Notes: generated from the letters alone by a model not told the origin. Positions 35,976-47,309 are shown, numbered from the stretch's first letter. The stretch: 64,000 nt of DNA from Astrocystis sublimbata (GCA_022453515.1 JAJNNY010000017.1:620001-684000), one strand, 5' to 3'. A program made the numbers and translations.

Positions 35976-37248
35976 ATGGTTCGGAAACTCAAGCATCACG
36001 AAGCTAAATTGGTAAAACTCCCTTTTCACCCAGGTCGATGGGCTGCAGGTCTGTCTAAGTAATGTTGCTAACAATTGCTTAGTATGCGCACTTATTCTTC
36101 TCCTCGTCCTCGTGAAACGGCATCTCGAGGTCGTATAACTTAGGGTCTAACGTCTTCCAGGTTGAAGAAGACGGATTTTGTCACGTGGAAGCAGGATCAT
36201 GATCATCGCGATGCCGCAGTCATTCGGAGATGTAGGTCACCCCAGCGTCTTTTGACGAATAGCGGCCACTACTTGTTCCAAGTGACTAACCTAATTGCAG
36301 ATATGATTCAGGACAGAGGAGACTATCAGAAGTATGTCTAGTTTCCAAGCCACTTGGGCGCCTGGATTACTGACTTGGTGGATAGATACAACAAGCTATG
36401 CGGAGTGAGCTGTCACGGCATTTCCCACCACACCTGTTCATTTCTCACCAGTTCCTAGTCATTGCGTCAGCTCGCCCACAAGCTCTCTCTCCTCCCCCCA
36501 GAGAGCGCCACACGTCAAAAGGTATAGCTCAGATTCCAGTCCCACCGGCAGCGAGAGCATGAGGGTCGAGATTCGGCACGCGAAGGCTGGCTCCTACATG
36601 TGACGCTATTCATAAAGCGACTGCGACTAATCTCTGGCTACGTAGCATGAGCGACTTCTGCTTGAGAAACTACATGATATGGGTATTCTCTCCTCGACCT
36701 CGAAGCTCTCCAATGTCGAGCACGGCGTCACTGTTTCGGCGATGGTAAGGCATCCTTCTCCAGCGCTTGACGCACTTGCTAACAGTAGCCACCAGGCCAG
36801 GCGGCGACTCCCCGTAGTGATGACCCGCTTACGGATGGCGGAGACAGTGCAGGCGTGAGTGATCTCTTCCCGCCTTTTCTGCCATAAGCAGGAGCATGGG
36901 CGCATTGCTAACTTGCCCAGTGCAACAAAGATGATAGAGCAGGGGCATGTGCGCGTAGGAGTGGAGGTAAGCTTCGTCCCGACATTTTCCAGCCTCGCAT
37001 TGTATATGGGAAATCATAGACACATAGTCTCAAGATGAGCCTGTTTGGCCGTGAAGCTCCCTACTATAGCTGCGCCCTCACTTTCGTCAAAAGACATTGG
37101 CTGATTTGAGTCATTGCAGTGCATCACAGATCCCGCCTTCTTCGTCACAAGAAACCAAGAGGATCTCGTTACATGGACGGCCGATAGCAAGATCAAGCGT
37201 AATATCATGGTCTACCGCCAGAAACTCGACGACTTTGAGCTGCTATGA
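35976..37248 (+). CDS. IMP3: U3 small nucleolar ribonucleoprotein IMP3
   Basis: S4-domain component of the Mpp10 complex that pairs U3 snoRNA with pre-rRNA during 18S processing in the nucleolus. It is very intron-rich for its size: exons 35976-36011, 36083-36111 (proposed), 36161-36231, 36301-36331, 36386-36404, 36459-36521, 36646-36744, 36796-36854, 36921-36966 and 37120-37248. The product starts [12 protein letters not shown] and includes [40 protein letters not shown], the S4 segment [20 protein letters not shown] and ends [14 protein letters not shown], all family hallmarks. With the proposed 29-nt exon the protein has 193 residues. Without it, and with one extra base removed, it has 183, the usual length. 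The exon 1 junction is therefore unsettled (see finding); the rest is firm. Confidence 0.9.
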
Positions 37249-37740
37249 TATTGGTGGACCTGTTGCGGGCAGCATTTGCAGCTATCAAGTCATACAAAAG
37301 GCATTAGGCGTCCAGGCGTTTACCACTAGACTAATCATTGTTTAACACGCAAATACCATTTTCTGAATATGCCCTTCGTTTTGTGTCATGAGTTGGTTGG
37401 TGCAGATGATGACCAAACACAACATGCAAAGTGTTAGAACTACATTGGAACTTCGTGGTCACTCATCGTAAAGTTGAGTGCCTTGCAAGTTGCAACCCTG
37501 AGATCATACAGTGAGGCAGTATCACGTGATACGAAGAGCTGCAGGTGGTACCCGAGTACCTTGCATCTCAGGTATTGTCGCGTCGCCCCACTTTATTCTG
37601 CCTGGCTGCCAAAGAACAACGCGTGGCAACGGCACCTCAAATCTTTGGCATTGGGAATACGGCAAGGAGTTTCTAAGAGACTACCATGACAACACCTTCT
37701 CAAACAACCATGTGGTCAAGATTAGGCAGAACTACTACGC
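37249..37740. promoter_or_regulatory. Upstream region of the SNF2 ATPase gene
   Basis: About 490 bp between IMP3 and the next plus-strand gene. No coding signal; expected to hold the IMP3 3' UTR and the next promoter. Confidence 0.5.
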
Positions 37741-40700
37741 ATGCCGAACATGGTGCAACAACCAGCAACTATCGTGATTCCAGATGACGAGAGCACCGCT
37801 TCGGAGGCATCCGAGGGGTGCAATGTAAAGAAAACCGTACCTGTCACGCGGAAACTGGAGCGGCAGCCTACCAACCAGATTGGATGGAGCGACGAATCCG
37901 ATGGGCATCACAAGGTGTCCAAGAAGCGGAAGGCGACCTCCGGCAAATCTACCACGTCCAAGAAGAAAACGAAAGCACTTGGCAGGGGTCGGCCATCGCA
38001 CAAGAACGCACGCAGCAAAGCCAAACTCGCTTTGAATGATAGCACCGCCTCGGAGACTGAAGGTGAAGATGCGGCATCCACGTCAGTACCCGCCTACTTC
38101 CAGAGGCGTCGTGTAGCCTTTGACGAGAAGCTCAAAGCTCTACATGAGGCAGGGTTGCGGCTGCCCCCAGACTTTTCCGACGTATACTTTTCCGACGATG
38201 AGATGCTTGGGGAGATTGAAGAAAAGCCTCAGTTCGAGCCAAGCAGTGGTATCAAGCCTTCTCACCCGTACAAAGACATACACATTGCTGGTGGGCTTAT
38301 TCCAGCTTCCCTTGCTCAGTACCTTCGTGACTACCAGATTCAGGGTGTGCGATTCTTGTATGATCTTTTTGTGCATCAACGGGGTGGTCTACTTGGCGAT
38401 GACATGGGGTTGGGCAAGACAGTTCAAGTCGCTGCGTTCTTGACTGTTGCCTTTGGAAAGACAGGCGACAGTCGTGATGCGAAGAGAATGCGAAAGTATA
38501 AGCGTGCGAAAGACGACTGGTATCCGCGAGCTTTGATTGTATGCCCCGGTTCTCTGATCCGAAACTGGAAGAATGAATTGGAGAAATGGGGTTGGTGGGT
38601 TGTTGATCTCTTCCACGGTCCGAAGCGCGAAGACGTCCTAAGCGCTGCCCGGGCTGGGAGGCTTGAAATCATGATCACGACCTACGCGACCTACAAGAAC
38701 AGCGCAACTGAAGTCAACATAATCCCATGGGACGTTGTCATCGCCGACGAGTGTCACTGTATCAAGGATCCCGCTGCCGGGATCACGCAGTCGATGAATC
38801 AGGTCAATTCTCTATGTCGGATCGGTCTGACCGGAACGGTTATCCAGAATAACTACGAAGAGCTTTGGACGCTGCTGAACTGGACCAATCCTGGGGAGTG
38901 CGGCACATTGAATGACTGGCAGCGTATGGTTGCAAAGCCTCTCGCAATCGGCCAAAGCCATGATGCTACAGGGAGGCAATTAAGCAAGGCGCGCACAACG
39001 GCCATAAAGCTAAGGGATAACCTTCTTCCCAAGTTTTTCCTGCGTCGCCTCAAAAGCTTAATTTCAAGCCAACTACCAAAAAAGACGGACAAAGTCGTAT
39101 TTTGCCCACTATCAGATTTTCAACGCGAAGCTTACGAGAACCTTCTTGCTAGCGGAATCGCCCAGTTCGTGCGGACGTCTTTTGATCAATGTCCATGTGC
39201 CTCTGGTTTAACCAGGGGCAATTGCTGCTTCAAAGCGAATAAGGACGGCGAGAAATGGCAAGCGCTTATGTTCCCTCTTATCATGTCACTACAGAAATTA
39301 GCAAACCACTTCAATCTCATCATGCCCCGTAATACCGACCTTTCTGATAAGTATCAGAGAGAACTTCGGATCCTTCAATCAGCCTCACCAAATGGCTGGA
39401 AAGAGCATTACGCTAGCCGAGATTCCATGCTAAGTCTTGCCAACCCTGAGTACTGTGGGAAATGGAAGGTTCTGAAGAAGCTGCTGGAGTTTTGGCATAA
39501 GAGCGGCGACAAAGCTTTGGTTTTCTCTCACAGCGTGAGATTACTGCACATTCTACAGCAGCTCTTCAACAAGACGTTGTACAATGTCAGCTATCTGGAT
39601 GGCTCGCTTTCATATGAGGAGCGGCAGGCCGCAGTGGACAATTTCAATTGTGACCCGAATCAGTTCATCTTCCTGATATCGACAAAGGCAGGCGGAGTTG
39701 GACTGAACATCACTTCAGCCAACAGAGTCGTTATCATGGATCCTCATTGGAATCCAAGCTACGACCTACAAGCGCAAGATCGTGCGTACCGGATCGGCCA
39801 AACACGGGATGTGGACGTCTATCGACTGATCTCTGCAGGAACCATTGAGGATATCATGTATGCACGCCAGATTTATAAGCAACAGCAGGCCAACATCGGA
39901 TACAGCGCCTCGAATGAGCGCCGCTACTTCAAAGGCGTACAGCATCAGAGCGAAAGTAAAGGAGAGCTCTTCGGCATTCAGAACTTGCTGGCCTATAGCG
40001 GCGACCGAGGAGGACTTCTTCGCCACATTATGAACAAGACCAACGTGGCTGAAGCCAGGGCAGGTGTGAATATGGCTGATATTGACTTAGACAAACTAGC
40101 CCAAGATGTGGAGGACGATATCACAATCAAGAAAGAAGGGGGGGCTCATGATGAGACGGGAGGTCTGAAGCACTTAAGCACGATGCTCACTGCACCAGGC
40201 AACAAGCACGGCACCGTACAGCCCTCCAAAGCCTCCAAGAAGGCTGAGAGCGATCCCATACAAGCCATATTAGCTGGGGAAGGAGTTGAGTACACACACG
40301 AGAACTCCGAGGTGATTGGATCGTCCAAGGTCGAGGAGAAGCTGTCGCGCTGGGCCGAGAGGGCCACGACCCCCGAAGGTGGTGTGGACATGGCTTTGTT
40401 TCTGGATAGCCAGCAGGACCCCAGGGCCGGTATGAATCACGAGGCCCTTCATTATGAATTCAACCCGCCCGATGATGTTATGCAGCGGCAGTTCTGCACC
40501 ATGGCCAAAGAGTTTGGGTTCGCCAACCCTACCAAGTTTGCCCTCGCCGTCGAAGGCATGACGCAAGAGCAGCGCAGGGATTGCCTCGATTCGTTCTACG
40601 AGAACCGCACAAAGAAATTGCGGAAGACTGAGGGTGTCAAGGCTGAGGGCGTCAAGGTTGAAGATGGCGTCAAAACAGATGTTGGCACCAACGAGGCTAC

Positions 40701-40926
40701 TAAGACGGAGATTGACCTTGATGGACACGGTGCAGTCAACAATTTCGTGAAAAGGGACGAGTCCCCGGCACAAGGTGCAACAACAACTACGCCTGCCATC
40801 AAGCAAGAACTTGGTAGTGACCTTGCGAACTCAGGCACGTCGGTCGCGAGCCGTGGTAACTTCAGGCTAGACAAAACGTCGGTCTCCATTTGGCTATCGG
40901 ATGATGAAGAGACGGATGAACTATGA
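37741..40926 (+). CDS. SNF2-family ATPase, ERCC6L2-like
   Basis: Single exon, 1061 residues. Residues 1-190 are basic and Ser-rich with likely nuclear signals (KKRKAT, KKKTKALGRGRPSHK). The SNF2 ATPase follows: DYQIQGVRFLYDL, Walker A GDDMGLGKT near 219-227, and a DECH (not DEAH) box at 336-339 in IADECHCIKD. Lobe 2 has LVFSHSVRLLHILQQLFNKT and DRAYRIGQTRDVDVYRLIS. A Cys-rich insert (CPCASGLTRGNCC) separates the lobes. This arrangement, with GSLIRNWKNELEKWGWW, resembles ERCC6L2-type proteins, which act in DNA double-strand break repair and transcription-coupled processes in animals. The C-terminal 270 residues are acidic with repeated VKxE motifs. The start could instead be the Met at codon 4. 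Assignment within the Rad26/ERCC6-like group is moderate. Confidence 0.82.
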   Translation: MPNMVQQPATIVIPDDESTASEASEGCNVKKTVPVTRKLERQPTNQIGWSDESDGHHKVSKKRKATSGKSTTSKKKTKALGRGRPSHKNARSKAKLALNDSTASETEGEDAASTSVPAYFQRRRVAFDEKLKALHEAGLRLPPDFSDVYFSDDEMLGEIEEKPQFEPSSGIKPSHPYKDIHIAGGLIPASLAQYLRDYQIQGVRFLYDLFVHQRGGLLGDDMGLGKTVQVAAFLTVAFGKTGDSRDAKRMRKYKRAKDDWYPRALIVCPGSLIRNWKNELEKWGWWVVDLFHGPKREDVLSAARAGRLEIMITTYATYKNSATEVNIIPWDVVIADECHCIKDPAAGITQSMNQVNSLCRIGLTGTVIQNNYEELWTLLNWTNPGECGTLNDWQRMVAKPLAIGQSHDATGRQLSKARTTAIKLRDNLLPKFFLRRLKSLISSQLPKKTDKVVFCPLSDFQREAYENLLASGIAQFVRTSFDQCPCASGLTRGNCCFKANKDGEKWQALMFPLIMSLQKLANHFNLIMPRNTDLSDKYQRELRILQSASPNGWKEHYASRDSMLSLANPEYCGKWKVLKKLLEFWHKSGDKALVFSHSVRLLHILQQLFNKTLYNVSYLDGSLSYEERQAAVDNFNCDPNQFIFLISTKAGGVGLNITSANRVVIMDPHWNPSYDLQAQDRAYRIGQTRDVDVYRLISAGTIEDIMYARQIYKQQQANIGYSASNERRYFKGVQHQSESKGELFGIQNLLAYSGDRGGLLRHIMNKTNVAEARAGVNMADIDLDKLAQDVEDDITIKKEGGAHDETGGLKHLSTMLTAPGNKHGTVQPSKASKKAESDPIQAILAGEGVEYTHENSEVIGSSKVEEKLSRWAERATTPEGGVDMALFLDSQQDPRAGMNHEALHYEFNPPDDVMQRQFCTMAKEFGFANPTKFALAVEGMTQEQRRDCLDSFYENRTKKLRKTEGVKAEGVKVEDGVKTDVGTNEATKTEIDLDGHGAVNNFVKRDESPAQGATTTTPAIKQELGSDLANSGTSVASRGNFRLDKTSVSIWLSDDEETDEL

Positions 40927-42085
40927 GTTTTTGTAAGAGTTTTGTATGGTCGTTCTTCTATATCAGACTGGTCAAGATGAAGCGTTGCCAGTGCTTGAGT
41001 CGAGAATATTGGCGTAGATTAGACAATTGCATACACGATATGCGCCTCGTAGTTGGCACTACTCAAGTTTTTGATATGTTGCAAGTGAAGACTGGCGTTT
41101 ACCGTACGCCCTGGATGTAGTTTGGGTGGTGAGAATTCGCAAGTGTTGCATGGTCAAATCACGCAAATTGCAAGACGAGGACTAACGTAGTGTGACAATG
41201 ACTATCGATGTTCCATTGGAATGCGATGTGTGATATCCGCTATTTTATCTATCAAATAGTCATCGTTATAAGGCCAGTAATTACTGTAACCCAGTTGTAG
41301 GACTGCTAGACCTGAGAGGTGTGCGCACAGACCGTACCAATCAATGGTTGACTACATGTAGTACACACCCAGATCGAGTCCTTCTAGATACCTCCGTAAC
41401 CGGGAGAGCTCCCTTCGTCCCTTTGCTGCCAGGAACGCCTAGGCACGCAGCGCGAAATATAAACAAATTCTTATACCTGCTTTATATAATCGACATCCAC
41501 TTCTACATAACCTTCTTATATAATGTCGCAGGAAATCATCCTCGATCTCTAGTATCAAACCCCAGGAGCATCTTGCGTGATACTAGGTATAATTACGGAT
41601 CGTACACTGCCTACGAGTAGGGGACTAGATCATGTAATGGGAAAACATCTCCAAATATTCATCTACTAGCACGCAATGCGAAAATCAAATAAAACTTGTA
41701 GCACCCTCTAATGATTAAAACGGTGTTGAGCTTAATGTTCTTTCATAATCATGCGGCGTGGGGGGATTAATTGATCTTAGCTAAGGTAGGTAGGTAAGTA
41801 CTTTATCTATATCAGTAGCCACCCCCTTTATTGGTATCTGACCTCGACACTTTTACCCATGAATAAATACATGTGTGTAACACCTCTGACACTTCTATGG
41901 CATCACGTCTTTGACCATTACTCCCCATTACTTTATCTTCTAAGAACGATGTGCGTATCTCAATCGTGGCTTCTCCACCAGAATGGTCATTTTTCAATCA
42001 GGCTGTAGGCTCATGATTGGCCTTCGGCTCCCCATATACCAAGAAGCGACGTGTTTGGAAGGTACGCAGTAAGAATCGTGTGTGA
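40927..42085. other. Convergent intergenic region
   Basis: About 1.16 kb between two stop codons. AT-rich, with GGTAGGTAGGTAAGTAC near 41785-41801. No gene seen. Confidence 0.55.
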
Positions 42086-43375
42086 CTAATGGCATGGTAC
42101 AATCCAAGCACCGATCCCGTCTCGGAATTGAGCTTCGTCGCCAACTCCAGCATGAAGAAAATTGAGACTGAAATTACGGACGCTGCGAACGTGCCAGCTC
42201 ATCTTCCGGTGCGTGCCGTAGGATTTGTTCGGAGCGGCGCAGTCAAAGGTGCCTAGGATGGTACTCTCCCCAGGAATGACTTGGTGTAGCGCACTCCCGT
42301 TCCAGGTTGCAGCGCCATCGTCGAAGACAAGATCAAAGTTCATACCAGATTTCGCGAGGAACTCTTGTTCCAGCCCACTAAAGCTGTAACAGGGGTAGTT
42401 TTCGGGAAGTTCGGTGCATACTGGCATGCGAAACTGCAAGGCGCAAAGCGGCATCTTAGTATCCGATACGGGAAGGAGGAACGAGTTGGGAATACTGTAG
42501 ATGAAGAAAGTACTGTTGTGTGAACTGATGGAGGCTCTGGATGAACTGTCTTGAAGGCCGTCGGGGGACGAATCATCATGCAACCCCAGTCTCACTGGGG
42601 CGATCGAGGGTGCAGAAGGCGAGACTGAGCATGTGAATGACGGTCTGGTAGTATGTGACGCCGTTGCCGTGGTCGAGCTGGTATTGGTTACGGCTTGGTG
42701 AATGCCATCTGATTTGGGCGATACGCTGGACGACAAGCCAGCCCGTTTCATTTGGCTAAAGTCGATAAATGATGCGGTCGCTTTTGCCAGGGGGCCGTCT
42801 TCGCGGACTTGGGTGGACCGGTGACTGGCTGTGGTCGGCGCGACGCTTGATGTCGTGGTAGCTGTTGTTGTGGTATTGCTGGCGAAGGAACAGCCCGCTG
42901 AGGCGTCATTAAGAGCCAATTTGACTGTGACACAATCCGTCGTGTTGGGCTTCGAAGTGGAAAAGATGTCATGGTACTGCGCCGGGCCGGTGCCGATAGG
43001 ACAGGCGTAGAAAGTTCCCGGGCCGCCGTCGTAGGTTAGGTAAGGTTTGTTATTTATTCGGGAAGACGGAATGTCGAATGCGGTGGCACCGACAGCTCCA
43101 GCATAGCATTGAAACTGCTCTGTTGGGCTCCTCATGAAACAGTTATGGTTGAGTCCATCTTTGATGGTCTTGGTTGACTTGTCGAAGCAAAAACTGCCCT
43201 GCTGAAAAGGCCCCCCTAGACTCAAGCCGCCGATATGATTTTCCTCGACTGTGTCGTCGACCATACCGATCGAGCTGAGGCCGAAGCAACAGGTATTGCC
43301 GGATGGTCTAGGAAGGAGAGCGGCGCTGGCATTGGTCACAATACCGGCGCCCATTGACACCACAGCCAGCTTCAT
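42086..43375 (-). CDS. Secreted But2 C-terminal-domain protein
   Basis: Single exon, 429 residues. A signal peptide (MKLAVVSMGAGIVTNASAAL) leads into a Cys-containing domain (NTCCFGLSSIGMVDDTV, CFDKSTKTIKDGLNHNCF, CYAGAVGATAFDIPSS, FYACPIGTG). A Ser/Thr-rich linker, probably O-glycosylated, follows at about 160-290. The C-terminal 120 residues fit the fungal But2 domain: LPVSDTKMPLCALQFRMPVC, CYSFSGLEQEFL, ILGTFDCAAP, then GIGAWIVPCH. But2 was first described as a binder of the ubiquitin-like protein Uba3/But1 in fission yeast. In filamentous fungi the domain is common in secreted proteins, so a cell-wall or surface role is more likely here (inference). No GPI tail is visible. Confidence 0.72.
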   Translation of the reverse strand: MKLAVVSMGAGIVTNASAALLPRPSGNTCCFGLSSIGMVDDTVEENHIGGLSLGGPFQQGSFCFDKSTKTIKDGLNHNCFMRSPTEQFQCYAGAVGATAFDIPSSRINNKPYLTYDGGPGTFYACPIGTGPAQYHDIFSTSKPNTTDCVTVKLALNDASAGCSFASNTTTTATTTSSVAPTTASHRSTQVREDGPLAKATASFIDFSQMKRAGLSSSVSPKSDGIHQAVTNTSSTTATASHTTRPSFTCSVSPSAPSIAPVRLGLHDDSSPDGLQDSSSRASISSHNSTFFIYSIPNSFLLPVSDTKMPLCALQFRMPVCTELPENYPCYSFSGLEQEFLAKSGMNFDLVFDDGAATWNGSALHQVIPGESTILGTFDCAAPNKSYGTHRKMSWHVRSVRNFSLNFLHAGVGDEAQFRDGIGAWIVPCH

Positions 43376-45777
43376 GTTGAAGGGACTGCAAATTCGTTGC
43401 CAACGAAACCCGAATATACAGTATAGTCTAGGTAGAGTGATGCAGCCAGAAGGGCTGGACTAGACCGAGATTGATTCAATAGACTGGGCGTGCTGGGGTG
43501 GAATAATCTGGATGGCGCACGGTAATTCCTGGGGTGAGTCACTATGACGTGAATGGGGAGCGTATGTCTCTGGCCGCTAGACGAGAGACGGTCAAAGGTA
43601 AAAAAGGCTGAGGACGGAATGGCAACGAAAGAATATACTCCCTTGGGTGGGCATCAAGGGAGAGCCAAAAAGTGGTAAGAGTCGTGGCAGAAGAGAGGTG
43701 TTGGAGAGATGATAGATGGTAGGTAGATGGAGTGGGCGTGAGGACGCTCGACGAGACTGTGTTCATATGGCAGGCTAGCTACGTCTTGAAGAGACGTAGC
43801 AGATGCGGTGCCCGTGCTGTTGCTCACAAACCGGGGTCGGCACACATTCTTGGATGCAGTTGGCCGCAGGAGCGTAGCTTGACTGCAAGTGCTCTTTCCA
43901 ATTGTTTTGATCGGTACATCTTCTAATGGGGGGGTACGTAAGGTAGAAGAAGCCACGGCTAGGTAGCAAGCTGGAGCTCTCCTGCTCCCTCCCCCTTTTT
44001 AGACGAGGTACGTACGTACCTAAGGTAGGAGGTGCTTTAAGGTTCAGTGTAAGCCATATGCAGGTCCCAAGAAGGCGAACGTGAAGCGAATTCTGACACA
44101 TCATACCAACTTAAACATGCTTCAACGTTTGACCACGCCAGTTAGTGAACGGCCCGAAAAATGTCAATTACCTTAGGTAAGTACATATAGGTAGGTCGTA
44201 CCACCTGCGCATGAGACGAGTGGCAGCTCAAATCCATTGGATGGATACTTCGTAAAATATTCGAATCAAATCCCCCCTTTGAAGAGATGCCAGCCAGCAC
44301 AGCACTCACTCGCTTACGCCCATTCGAACCGTTTCCGCTTCACGTAACATCGAAGCTGTGTCTGTGTGAATGTGTAACGTAACTCAGCCCCCTTCGATCC
44401 AGAGAATTAATTGACGAGAGCACAGCTCCTTTCCAGAGTACAGTCAAGAACATGTGTTCGGACCCTCGGTAATTTACGAGGCTGTCATTGTCCGTCGTCG
44501 GGTCTTACCTGAGAACTCAGTTACGGCCGCATCGTGCGCCGTGATTCGCCCCGTTATTCGAGAATCAGTACCCCACTGATTTAGTCGTAAGCAGATAGTG
44601 AATAGGAAGCTGGAACCGCGATTTGATGTGGTAGCCATTCGTGCTTCTTCGTACTCTGGCTTTTGATGGGAGCAGCCCAGCAGCCCAGGGGCGCCTGAGC
44701 GAATGCGCATGCAAGCCATGCACGGTGACAAGGACGAAGTCAAGTAACAAAAGAAGAGAAAAGCAAAAGAGACGGCCAATGAGGTTATGTTTACCAAAGT
44801 ACGTCGACGCAGGGTGTTGTCCATGATACTCCGGCCCTGGATATAGCTTATGCCCCGCTCAGCTTTCAACTCCCTCGAACTCCATCAACCTTTGGTGCCG
44901 GTTTCGGGCAAATAAGGCTGCGCAGCAACCTTTACGTTAGGGGCCTTTCTTATAAGTAATCGATGGAAGCTCGGGAAGACGCGTTATGGTATCAATCGAA
45001 ACAGTTTGAGGACAATGAGCCAGCTGATTGAACGCCACCAATCACCATCAAAAGAGACCGAGCCGGCGTTGGACGTGATTGCTAATCATAACCACTTTCG
45101 CATGCCATCTTTCTTTTTCTAGACCTTTATCGTGGGACGGGACAGGTATCGAGATGGATCTAGAGTGACCATCGACTATCGACGCTACGAGAATTACCGT
45201 ATAGGAGCGCGATGGAGGGAGCACGTCAGCGCGCCGCATATGTCACAATCCTCAGGGCGCGACGCTTCCCCGCAAACACTACCCTCCCACCACCCACGCG
45301 CTCAAAAACGTGCCATTTCTGTAGCATAAGATGGGGGATAGGTTGATGGTGTGAGGGAATGCGGAGGAGGTCGGGCCTCCGGCCAATCTGAGCCGGGCTG
45401 GCGGTGCTGCACGCCGTTATCGTCGCAATGGCGCGAGATGTGCGACTCTTGCGTCATTGTCGACCTGTGGCCAACGACTGGACGCCCTCCTGTCGCCTAT
45501 CTCGGGCTGTTGGAGAAGGGAAGGCATTGCGGCGCGCCGCGGTGCAGTGGGAGCCTAGCGAAGCTGCTCCGTCTTGTCGCGTCTATAAGAAGAGGAGGTA
45601 GGATCGCTCGGGGTTTGTTGTGAAGAAACATGTGATATTGTACGTTCTCATCGCACTGCGGATAAGCACAAACAAGCTTCACTCCTACGATTCACTTACA
45701 TACAATCTGGAACCTTATTTGAAAGGCCAAGAAATATATTGACTTAAACCCCATATCAATTGCAAGCGATCGATACA
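43376..45777. promoter_or_regulatory. Divergent intergenic region, But2 protein / dioxygenase
   Basis: About 2.4 kb with both promoters. Contains AGGTACGTACGTACCTAAGGTAGG near 44006-44029. A minus-strand open frame at 44474-44824 has one hydrophobic stretch but no recognisable homology or splice support. Nothing else is supported. Confidence 0.45.
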
Positions 45778-47309
45778 ATGGCGCCCTCGGCAACCGAGAC
45801 GATCGCCCCGGCTGTCGAAGCTCTGAAGAATAAGGTGGTCAGTGGTACCGAATCAGCGGCCCCTGAAAAGACGGAGATCAGCAACGGTGGTGCTGTCGGT
45901 AGCGCGCCTCTCGCCGAGGTCAATGGCCTCCCGAAGCTTGAGATAAACCACAAGGAGCCGTTGAAGCTCAGCGGTGCCCTCGACAAGTTCAAGCACTTCG
46001 ACAGCACGCCCGTCATCGGCCGTGAGTTCGTGGACGTCGACTTGGCAGAGTGGCTGCGCGCCGAAAACTCAGACGAATTGCTGAGGGACTTGGCTATCAC
46101 AAGTATGGTCTTCCAATCCCCTACCATTCCTTGCTCACGAGAAGCATATCCTCTAGAGTAACCATTCCGTCTCTCCCACTGTGTCCCGCTAACTCACCGT
46201 CGACAGTCTCCCGCCGCGGCGTCGTCTTCTTCCGCAAACAAGACAACATCACCAACGAGCTGCAGAAAGAGCTCGTGCAACGTCTCGGCGAGCTATCAGG
46301 CAAGCCGAAGACATCAGGCCTGCACATCCACCCTGTAATCAACGCGTCGCGGGATCGCGGGGGGCACGATAACGAGATCAGCGTCATCTCGTCAGTGCAG
46401 AACAAGAAGCTGTACAAGCGCTTCGCAACACAGTACCAAGGCTCCAACAAGCCCCAATCTCGCAAGGCGGAGTGGCACAGTGACATTACCTTTGAGCCTG
46501 TCCCGGTAAGTCAAGATCGAGGGGACCCAAGTTTTCTAACCCAGGACTCTCCCGCAGTTATGGTCTTGCTGCTCTGCCTGGATTCCGGTGGCTATAATTG
46601 ATGTTGAGCAACATGGACTGACCTCGGGTTATTACAGAGCGACTATGCTCTCCTGCGCCTCAAGGAGCTTCCCAGCACCGGTGGTGGTAAGCTCCGACTT
46701 CCTCCTTTCTCCATCTCAACAAGCGACGCGCCCACCTGCTAACCATGCATCCTTCCGCCCCGAGCAGACACCCTTTGGGCGTCCGGCTACGAAGTATACG
46801 ACCGGCTATCGGCGCCGATCCAGAAGCTTCTCGAGGGCCTCGTGTCGTACTGCGCGCAGCCCGTGTTCAACCAGTCGGCGCGGGACAACGACTTCGAGAT
46901 CTACTCGGGCGAGCGGGGCGCGCCCGAGAACAAGGGCGAGGCCCTCGAGGCGCACCACCCCGTGATCCGCACGAACCCCGTGACGGGCTGGAAGTCGGTC
47001 TTCGCCGTGGGCAACCACGTGCAGCGCATCGAGGGGCTCACCGACGACGAGAGCCGGCACTTCCTCGACTGGTTCGTCCGCCTCGTCGTCGAGAACCACG
47101 ACCTCCAGGTCCGCAACCGCTGGCAGCACGTCAACGACCTCGCCATCTGGGACAACCGGTCCGTCTACCACGCCGCTACCCCCGACTATATACAGGACTT
47201 TGGCGAGAGGGAGGGCAGCCGGGCCGTCAGTCTGGGCGAGAGGCCGTACTTTGACCCGCAGAGTACGGGAAGGAAGGAGGCACTATCGAAGGAGGGTGTG
47301 TTATTGTGA
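45778..47309 (+). CDS. TauD/TfdA-family 2-oxoglutarate-dependent dioxygenase
   Basis: Non-heme Fe(II) enzyme; fungal relatives release sulfite from sulfonates such as taurine. Exons 45778-46102, 46207-46505, 46638-46686 and 46768-47309 give 404 residues. Iron ligands are His199 and Asp201 (EWHSDITF) and distal His359 (DNRSVYHAATPDY). The GGDTLWASGYE segment binds the co-substrate region. The first 75 residues are Ala/Glu-rich and non-catalytic. The start is the ATG at 45778 (ACAATGGCG). Exon 4 is markedly GC-rich compared with exons 1-2. Introns have GT-AG ends. The convergent neighbour is a GH72 enzyme. The sulfonate substrate is inferred from the family only. Confidence 0.9.

Noticed and set aside
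44474..44824. Minus-strand frame with a hydrophobic stretch (SLAVSFAFLFFCYLTSSL)
   Set aside because: Only one weak membrane-like segment, no family, no splice or promoter support.
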